DNA from: Blattamonas nauphoetae
Taxonomy: Eukaryota > Preaxostyla > Oxymonadida
Assembly: GCA_033064195.1 (NCBI GenBank)
Contig: JARBJD010000178.1
Location: forward strand, 89,470 to 153,469
Direction of reading: 5' to 3'
Length of the DNA: 64,000 nucleotides
Position 1 is the stretch's first letter. Each line of letters starts with the position of its first letter. The notes beneath the pieces were generated by a model that saw only the letters and a list, made by a program, of their open reading frames with translations, searched no databases and was not told the origin of the DNA. A program made the translations under genes and the position numbers. Shown in pieces: positions 56,633-64,000 of the stretch.

Positions 56633-58491
56633 CTACATGATTCCTAAATCTTTATGTAACGCTTTCAATGTGTGATTCGGATAGTACTCAACTTTTGGTT
56701 CACCATTGCTGTATCGTAGTACCCACCATGTGGTTGCAGTGGTTGCTAGAATCGGTGCTGGAGGATGAGTAAATGTTGTCATATCACCTCCACTTTGACT
56801 TGGGTTGTAAACATTGTAGTATGTGTCAAGATTACCCTGATAGATTGGATGCGATCTCAAAGTGACCGCAGTGTTTCCTTTGAACTGATGGAATCATTGC
56901 AGTTCGTTGGACATCCACTTCTTTGAGTAGGAAAGCACAGAAGGAAGTCAGTATTGTCATGAACTGGACGAACTCTTGTCATTGTTTCATTGGGATATGT
57001 TCCGTCACCAGTGAGTTTCTCTTCAACGAGAGAATCCGTCAGTGATCGCTCCAAATCATCAGGAACAGCTAGGTACGAATCGAGATTGAGAGTCGATAAT
57101 GCGAACTGATAGAAGCGAGCTCCAATAGTTGTCGTTGGTTGTTCTGGATAATACCTGTTTTGTAAAGTCACTTGGATATTCTTCTGCATTGGGTTGTGGA
57201 AACAAGTGACTTCATTGTCGTAGTGACGGAAGAGAAGCATGATATCCTTTGCATTCACAACAACCATTTGCTGAGTACAATCAATTCCTGTTGCCGTTGG
57301 TGTCTTCTGAAATGGATAGAATGAGATCTTTTCTGCCGGAATTGTTCCAGGACGATTTGTGTACATCTGCTTCAGATTCTTTATCGCACCATCTTTCATT
57401 TTGTATCCAGCACTCATGCAATACACATCATCAATCCGATAGTTTGTGACGTTTAATGAGATCTACTGATCGACGAATTCTGGTTCTGTTGTCACGGCAT
57501 TGGCTGTTGAACAAACAATGTCTTTAGTAACGGTTGGTTGAAGAAATGATTGGCCAATTTGAACGAAATTCTTTGTGCATGAGGTGACAAGGTTATTCAA
57601 GAAATAGGGACGATGTTGAATACAATTGAGAATTGCTGCTTTAATCGTTGGTGCTGCTGCTGTTCCAGTTACGAGTGATGATAGCGTATCTTTCAAAGTG
57701 AGTTCAGGATTCACAGAACAACAAACAAACGCATCCTCATTCATGTGCACACTCAATTTCAAATCACCAAAGAGACATTTTGGATAGTCAGTCATTCCAG
57801 AGAAAATGAGAAGATCTTCAAGATTAATCGACACACGAATTGGCACATCGATTGTGTCTTGAAACACTCCTGTTCCAGACGTCGTTGTGAAATCCGATAA
57901 TGGAATATACACACCAGCAACTGATTCATCATGATTCCATGCATTCTGCCAAGGTGTGTGACAATGTTTTCGATTCTCCAATTGACTCTTAGGTTTGATC
58001 ATATTGTAGATGTGAGACTCCATTGATACATCATTGTTTGTTGTGCTGATGATTCTTTGATTGTTGTGAAGAACAGTAAGGTCACGAAAGATTGATGCTG
58101 AATGCTTGAGTCCAACGAAGATGAAGATTCTCTCATTCATGTACGATCCAACCTTCCCAGCTGTTGTTTGCCAATTATTAACTTTCAGAGTCGCTGTCAT
58201 TGTGAACGTAATGAATGAATCATCAATTTGACAAATGTCTTGATTACCAGTCAACGGAATGATTATCTCTTGTCCTGTGTAGAATCGTGCATTCTCTGAT
58301 GGTTTCAATTCCTGAATCGAAGTACTGTGTGCTCCCATCATTCAAAAGGTAATTGATGTGGTGTTCAGACATGAGTTGCTGTTGTATTTGACCCATATCA
58401 TCTCTTGTGTATTCTATCCTTCCAGTGGTATTTCCAGTCAAAGATGATGCTCCAGTTCTTTGTTTGTCAGATGTGTTATATGCGAGTTCAT
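56633..58491 (-). pseudogene. virus-like element part: capsid-like protein block 2 (paralogue of block 1)
   Basis: Same direction and order of motifs as block 1: ENARFYTGQEIIIPLTGNQD, FITFTMTATLKVNNW, IDVPIRVSINLEDLLIFSGM, KCLFGDLKLSVHMNEDAFVC. Its final module (PPAPILATTATTWWVLRYSN) is the counterpart of the block 1 tail. Two paralogous strand-rich proteins in tandem suggest two capsid subunits, or major and minor capsid proteins. More decayed than block 1. The T-rich motif precedes it. Confidence 0.5.
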
Positions 58492-58588
58492 TTTATCAAA
58501 AAATAAAAATTACATTTATGCTTTAACTCGTTACTTTTTCTTTTTGGTTTCTTCACCTGAACCTTCGGCTTCAGCTTTTCTTCCAGTC

Positions 58589-58834
58589 TCAGTATTTCCC
58601 TCTGAGTTTGTTCGCAACTGCAGTGTTTCCTTCATTAATTGCTTGCTCATATTGTGCCATCTTTTCTGCATGGATTTGCTGATCCGATTTCACATCTGGT
58701 ATCATCTCAACACCTGTCTGTGCGACCTTAGAAATCAGTGGTCCAACGAAGGGAATAAGATTTAGAAATGGAGCTCCAACTCTGAGTATGTTTTTGCCAA
58801 CTGCTGCTAATTTGGATAACCAACCTGGTGCCAT
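58589..58834 (-). CDS. virus-like element part: short hydrophobic virion-type protein
   Basis: A frame of 81 codons with ATG at 58,834, directly downstream of the T-rich motif. The N-part is amphipathic and hydrophobic (APGWLSKLAAVGKNILRVGA, FLNLIPFVGPLISKVAQTG) and the C-part is polar (DQQIHAEKMAQYEQAINEGN). Short proteins of this build, encoded beside capsid genes, are often minor virion or membrane-active proteins in non-enveloped dsDNA viruses (inference). Confidence 0.5.
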   Translation of the reverse strand: MAPGWLSKLAAVGKNILRVGAPFLNLIPFVGPLISKVAQTGVEMIPDVKSDQQIHAEKMAQYEQAINEGNTAVANKLRGKY

Positions 58835-59099
58835 TTTAGGAAAATAAAAATATTCGAATACTAGTGAAGTATTATCAGGCTTCTGATTTGATCCCACTGA
58901 TCCCACGCTTTTTTTGATCCCACCTCATTTCTACCTTATAATTTCCTTTCATTTCACCATAGTTCATCATATCACTATCATATTATCCATAAATTCTTAA
59001 AATGAGACATAATTGTCCATAGAGTAGAAAAAGGAGATGACGATTCATGATCGATTCAAAGTCTGTCAAGCAACGATAGTGTTGTCACTTTGAGAGGAA

Positions 59100-61300
59100 C
59101 AGAAGTAAGAAACACGACTTTTCGTCCAATTCTATCTATCAAGGATGATTCGCCGATTTGTCTGTTGAGTCTCACCTCAGGATTCTAATTCGCGTCGCCT
59201 CCTCCCATCTACCAACTCCCGGTTCATTCAACGATGTGCAAGTCGCCACATTCTGACCCAGCACACCTCATCTCATTTCACTCGTTCAACCGTTCCGATT
59301 CACTCACTCAAATTGAAGACGGATCTTTCCGTCGTTCCCGAAATGAATCGGGATCAAATCTGTTGATATCGTACATACAAGAATTCCAGTATCGTCAGGC
59401 TGGTGGAGCTATCACAGTGGTAAGCAATATGTTCGCCCCCTTCGAAAGCTGCAAACCACGACAATCACAGATCATCGTCGACACCTGAATCTCGGGGTCT
59501 ATGGTTCGAATGGGTCCGTCTTGGACTCTGTTCTCCTTTCACTGCATGGATCAGACGCCAAAGACTGCCATTCATTTTCATTCCCGACTTTGTGATAATG
59601 AAGGATCTAGATTCTCAGAACAATGAATCGAGGAATGGAAACACAACACTTTTCACATTTCTAAATTCCAAACCATCAATATTGATGCCACAATTCTCAA
59701 TGGATTGTGGATGGCATCACCCTGACTCCTTCTCTGCCCAACACATCTTCGGCAAATCTTATTGAAAGACGAGCTAAAATCATAAACAAATGATCTCAAC
59801 GGCGGCTACAATATATGGATGTGGTAATTTTAGTCTCTTTCGCTTTCAGACGAAGAAATCCATTCCCAGAAGGGTCGAATCTCTCCCAACACGATAGATT
59901 GCTCCAGTTGTCGAATACAGAGATTCAACACCGTCAATATCAGATTCACACTGTCTTGATTTCAAATCAACGAGTGTCAAGTTCGATAATGCTGCTGGAT
60001 CTCGAGATATGGCACTGCAGACTCACCTGGACCAGTTAGCCTCATCGGAACCTCTCTTGGATCCCTCCAGCTCACCTCGTGCATCTTCCGCACCATTTCA
60101 CCGAGCGCCCTCACTCGACCAAGAACAAGTCCACTAATGCCAGACTAGACAACGAAGATCTCCAACGCAACACTCTCTGATGTACAAGTCATATTGTACC
60201 GATCCATATTCGACGATATTCATGAAAACAGCGAGGTTCATGTTTGTTTCTCCACATTTCTGCGGAATATTCACGCCAAAGCTGAGGGATACAAGACAGA
60301 GTCCACCATATGACAACCATCAGAAACCGGTCAAATCGACACGCTCTGCCTCGCATACGTCAAACTTGTTGTGAATAGGAAAACATCTCCTTTCGGTTTT
60401 CAGAGCTGGACGCCAATGAATGTCCTGTCTGAGTTTCTCCGCATCGATGGACCAGGTGTCATCGCTCTGCTGACGTCTCGTCCACCATCGATCTCCCGAA
60501 TGATGAAGTTTCGATCACAAACGCTGGTCTGATTGATCGCTTCAACTCTCGCCTACCTCACATCATCTGCCAATGCGTCTCTTCTCGGTGAATCCAACCG
60601 CTGCCAGAAGATGCAAACTCGTCTGCTGCATCGCCAACTGTCAGAACATGGCGTAAGAAAGGGTGGATGGCGTAGTATTGTGTACGGATGACAAGTCGTG
60701 GATGTTGGAAGAAGCATTGCCAGCACTCTCGTCAGGCAGATATCGCAACACCATGTTTCACAGTTTCACCCCACTACCCACGACCACGCTTCCCAACAAT
60801 CCAACCCATCGTCTTCGTCATCTCTGTCAGGAGCCCCCAAACTGACGATACGTTCGAGCCTCCCTCCTTCCACAGCAGATTCTTCATCCCACCCAAACAC
60901 ATCGTCCAGTCTCACTTCAGCGTGCAGATTCCGTCACTCCTTTCTCATGCCATCAAAACATTCCTGACACACCGGAAATAGCAGCCTCTTCGACTCACTG
61001 GACACATACCTCACAGCACTCTCCCTCTCCGCCTCGCAATACCAGGAGGAGTCCTTCTTCACGTTTGTTGTGGATGTCATTCCTTTCCTTCGACTCAACC
61101 AATCACACACAACATCCCGGCTCTCTTCTTCTTTGTCTCTCCTCAGAACTCCCACCTTCCGCAACGCCATCGCACAAGATTCCATCTCTCGACTGGTCGA
61201 TGATTCCATCAGCGTCGCAAAGGATAGAGAGAAGGAAGCAGATAATCCAAACCAACGTCTTCCTGTCGTTGGTCTTGACAGCACTGGTGACGCTGGTTGG
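59100..61300 (+). pseudogene. decayed surface-protein-like gene
   Basis: Short plus-strand pieces in changing frames with strand-and-turn composition like the gene at 45-47 kb: EDGSFRRSRNESGSNLLISY, EFQYRQAGGAITVVSNMFAP, DEVSITNAGLIDRFNSRLPH. GGAITV followed by polar turns is common in beta-helix surface proteins. Many stops and frame changes; no complete domain. Its plus-strand neighbour downstream encodes membrane segments and could be the remains of the same gene's membrane anchor. Confidence 0.3.
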
Positions 61301-61407
61301 AGGATCAAACTGCCGCAACTCGTCTCTCATCATTGAATCCGACGGATTGAAAGTGTTGGGAGCGATCCTTCTCTCGATGGACAGTCGCTGGAACCGCGAA
61401 CACCAAA

Positions 61408-62442
61408 ATGGACACAAAGATCAGACAAAAAATGAAACGAGTTGAGCTCGCGTGCCTGCGAGACAACCTCGTGATCGATGCTGTCCGAGGAAGGGTCAGA
61501 AACGACTCACTCCTGCTGGACGGCATCCTCGTCCACTTCCAGACGTATCAGAACCTCCTCGCAGACAACGTGGAAGGGGGACAGACCGATTACGACCGCC
61601 AAGCCCAGCGACTGTTCCACGGAAATGCGCAGAGCCTCTTCCGCCTGTCTGTGACCATCGGTCCGGAAGCGACGACACAATCTCAGAAGAAGCTGCGACA
61701 GGCGATGGAGTCGAACGAGAGTGCGAGCAGGCCGTTCTTGACAGGATTCTACTTTCCAAAGAAGCCGAACGTCTCATTCGATTCGGATCTCCCTCTTAAC
61801 GCGCCTCTCTGATCAGATCAGACAACCATCACAACGTGGAACCTCGAAGACCCGGAACGAAGCAATATCATGTTCGACTCGTTCAAAAGACAAGGCGACG
61901 CAGAAAACAAGACCGACGAATTCATCCTCCGAACACACTTCATCGTCGCAGAGTTCAACCAACACGACCCGGCTTTCGTCGCCCTCCTCCATCGCGTCAT
62001 TTGGTACATTGCGATCATCCAGTTCGTCTGGCTTGTGTCGCGCATCCTTGTCTACGTCTTCTGCGATTCCATCAAGGAAGTGACGTTCTGAATTCACAAA
62101 CCCGAAAAGACTCCTCGACGAGTCGATCGACACGAAAGCGATGAGCTATTCGAAACGCATGAAAAACATGAGACGCGTCGACCACACAATCAACCGCTTT
62201 CTGCGATGTGGTGACGAAGTACCTCCTCATCTACATCTACCTTGTGACGTTCTCCATCCTCGGCCTCCTCATCGACGTGCGTGCGCTTTCCTGCATTCTT
62301 CGAAGTGCTGACAAAGACATCTACAATGACGTTCCTCATCGACGCGTTCGCACGGAACATCAAGCTCTTCTCGATCTTGCTGTACATCCTCATCATCGTC
62401 CTCTTCATCATCGCCTCTGCAATCTACAATAACCCTCGCTGA
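61408..62442 (+). CDS. multi-pass membrane protein, fragmentary (TMEM181/GOST-like by weak resemblance)
   Basis: An open stretch (61,408-61,812) with a soluble region (VIDAVRGRVRNDSLLLDGIL, FRLSVTIGPEATTQSQKKLR) leads to another frame (61,870-62,091) with THFIVAEFNQHDPAFVALLH followed by a membrane helix VIWYIAIIQFVWLVSRILVY. Then come further helices KYLLIYIYLVTFSILGLLID and IKLFSILLYILIIVLFIIAS, ending at a stop near 62,442. The layout of a soluble domain, an N-x-x-DPAF segment and clustered helices vaguely recalls TMEM181/GOST proteins of the secretory pathway, but this is tentative. Frame changes could be short introns or decay. Confidence 0.35.
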
Positions 62443-62835
62443 GAGTGAAGTTTGTCGACGAGTACAACATACAAGTTTGGACAATCGGGGAAGACTCTCC
62501 CAACCACACCTTGGCCATCGAAGGAGATTCATTTCATCCGTGTTCATCTCATTGAAGTTTGATTCTGAACTCAATTGTGAAATGAATGTCAAATAAAGTT
62601 AAAAACATTAGAATGAGGACCGTTGAACTTTGATGACGAGGGGTGAGAAAAGGGTTGCCTGGGATAGGAGTTGATTCTCTCTTTAACTTTCATCACATTT
62701 CCAGCGTTCAATCTGTTCATCAGTCGTTCAAGTTGTTGATTGGACAGAAGGACGGGAGCAGCAGCGCAATGCGGGCTAGTAATTCCAGATGATTCGTAGT
62801 TAGCAAGCTGCGTTCCTTACGTTTGATATAGTGCA

Positions 62836-63763
62836 CTAACGAGAACTCCTTTCAGTGGCAACTGAAGTTGCCATAATTGTGCTCGAAACGCGTACAAGTG
62901 GAATGATGGCTGTGAGGGTCTGGAACCGTGGATGCGAAAGAATAGCATCGATGATTCCAGTCGAGGAATAGGGAATGCCACTGAACTCGAGTTGATAGAT
63001 GGATTTGAGGCAATGCCAGTGGATTAGTAGATGTCTTTGTAGGAGTGTCGGAACGAGATGAGAAAATAGATTTGCAAAATTCATCAGCGCCATATCTGTG
63101 TCGTGTGTGTTCTCCCGCATCAAATTGTCATGAGTGAATAAATCGTGACCATCGAGACTCGACCTGTTAGCAAAACGATGTTCGAGGTTTGTAGCTAAAA
63201 TTTGAGCCCATTCGACGAATTCATCAGCTACAATCGATATGAATGGTAGACACTGTTCATACGAGAAGCTTGAGATGATTGATGAAAGATGTGCCTCCAC
63301 ATCTGTCTTTGAAGTGTTTAAACAGCGATCTCTGAGTCTTCCAATGCATTCAGAGGATTCACAGACAGTTAGTGAGTCCGACTGCAACTCTTTGTTCGTC
63401 TGGTCAGCCCAGGACAACAAATGCGAGAGTGCCCCCATTCGAAGCAGATTTGTTGATCTGTCAGACACTCCACCATAGATTCGGCGAGGGATCCAGGCGC
63501 CGATTGAAGAACAGTTGAGATACTGTCAGCATATTCAAATGATTGTTTGATGGTTTTGCACAGGTAGACCATCTCACTTGGATTGGTTTGGATAGTTTTG
63601 TATCGTACGCTTTTTCGCTGTTCATTGGCAAATTGTCTTTTCGTCCCGGATTCTTTGTGATCAAATTGATTATTGTTGCTGCGTTATGGATCAGAGTTGC
63701 TGTTATTGTGTCATCAGGAACTTGAAATGAGTACTTCCAGAGCAAGTTGCAGATTGTGCGCAT
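62836..63763 (-). CDS. helical protein of unknown function
   Basis: Minus-strand gene with at least two exons. The upstream one (63,763 to about 63,579) reads RTICNLLWKYSFQVPDDTIT, IHNAATIINLITKNPGRKD. A 54-base GT-AG intron connects it in frame to a long exon ending at 62,836: GALSHLLSWADQTNKELQSD, HLSSIISSFSYEQCLPFISI, ALMNFANLFSHLVPTLLQRH, IDAILSHPRFQTLTAIIPLV. The amphipathic helices could form an ARM/HEAT-like solenoid, but no repeat consensus is clear. A further minus-strand stretch up to 63,963 may be an earlier exon. No function assigned. Confidence 0.5.
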
Positions 63764-64000
63764 CGCATTTGTGATGGAGGATATTTTGTTATCTTTTCTA
63801 ACTCGCCCAGAAAGCCGTGATTTGTCCCAGTCATCGCCGGGTCTCCGTCAGTTGCGACGGAGACGACTTGCTTCATCGATATCTTTGATCCTCCATGATT
63901 CGCCGAAATTTTAAGTAGATTTGCTTTCCGCTCGTGCCTCGTCCATTTCAGCAAGTCCCACAAGGATTACGCGAGGGATGAGGCTTTCGGTGAGAAAAAC

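Larger units (their letters stand above)
49600..59000. mobile_element. virus-like fossil element, capsid-bearing, family uncertain
   Basis: A block of genes unlike its surroundings. On the left are plus-strand genes (49,939-50,531 and 53,380-54,427) with a hairpin array between them. On the right are minus-strand genes (54,440-58,834), including two paralogous capsid-like blocks and a short hydrophobic virion-type protein. Each block is preceded by a T-rich motif (TTTTTATTTTT, then TAAA before the ATG). This fits a small or medium dsDNA virus or Polinton-like relative, but I see no DNA polymerase, packaging ATPase, protease or integrase. The family is therefore open and the element may be partial. 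No terminal repeats were found, so the limits are approximate. It is broken, with roughly six breaks. The long surviving open stretches and conserved upstream motifs suggest a fairly young fossil. Confidence 0.6.

Overview
This window is eukaryotic nuclear DNA. Several genes are cut by very short GT-AG introns (33 to about 115 bases), all three standard stop codons end genes, and protein families typical of flagellates are present (PG-rich axonemal repeats, HYDIN-like ASH domains). A tail-anchored flavodoxin/ferredoxin fusion points to an anaerobe. Together with casein kinase 1, multidrug ABCC transporters and broken beta-helix surface genes this suggests a metamonad flagellate, perhaps an oxymonad relative such as Blattamonas. 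The organism is an inference; no marker rRNA is present.

Layout. Bases 1-3,700 are gene-poor. Bases 3,700-14,540 are a compact host block: a flavodoxin/ferredoxin protein, a PG-rich (SHIPPO) protein, a DUF192 protein, a casein kinase 1 and a kinase-like protein with a long P/S/Q-rich tail. At 15,456-16,132 lies the 3' part of an ABCC-type ABC transporter on the minus strand. Its 5' part (second half of TMD1, NBD1, start of TMD2) lies 27 kb away at 43,146-44,091.

The two halves are separated by what I read as one large insertion, 16,133-43,145. It has 87-bp terminal inverted repeats of identical architecture at both ends, and a 9-bp target duplication (TTCCCCTTC) outside each end. Taking out the insertion and one duplication restores an open transporter reading frame. 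The insert carries a spliced DDE-type transposase gene (24,484-26,456) with one in-frame stop, broken host-like genes (VPS13-like, a CAMK/SNF1-like kinase, an ASH-domain ciliary protein), a 26-bp minisatellite and several smaller nested elements. Its right junction is duplicated with a 503-bp offset.

Bases 44,091-49,300 hold a 580-bp foldback element, a decayed beta-helix-like surface gene, a second and scrambled ABCC fragment set, and GGACAG-rich repeats with a 34-bp near-palindrome. About 49.6-59.0 kb is a virus-like fossil. It has two paralogous capsid-like blocks, a short hydrophobic virion-type protein, a peptidase S74 chaperone domain, a common T-rich motif before its genes, and a central array of diverged hairpins on a 139-bp period. 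Bases 59.1-64.0 kb return to host-like material: a decayed surface gene, a multi-pass membrane protein and a helical protein of unknown function.
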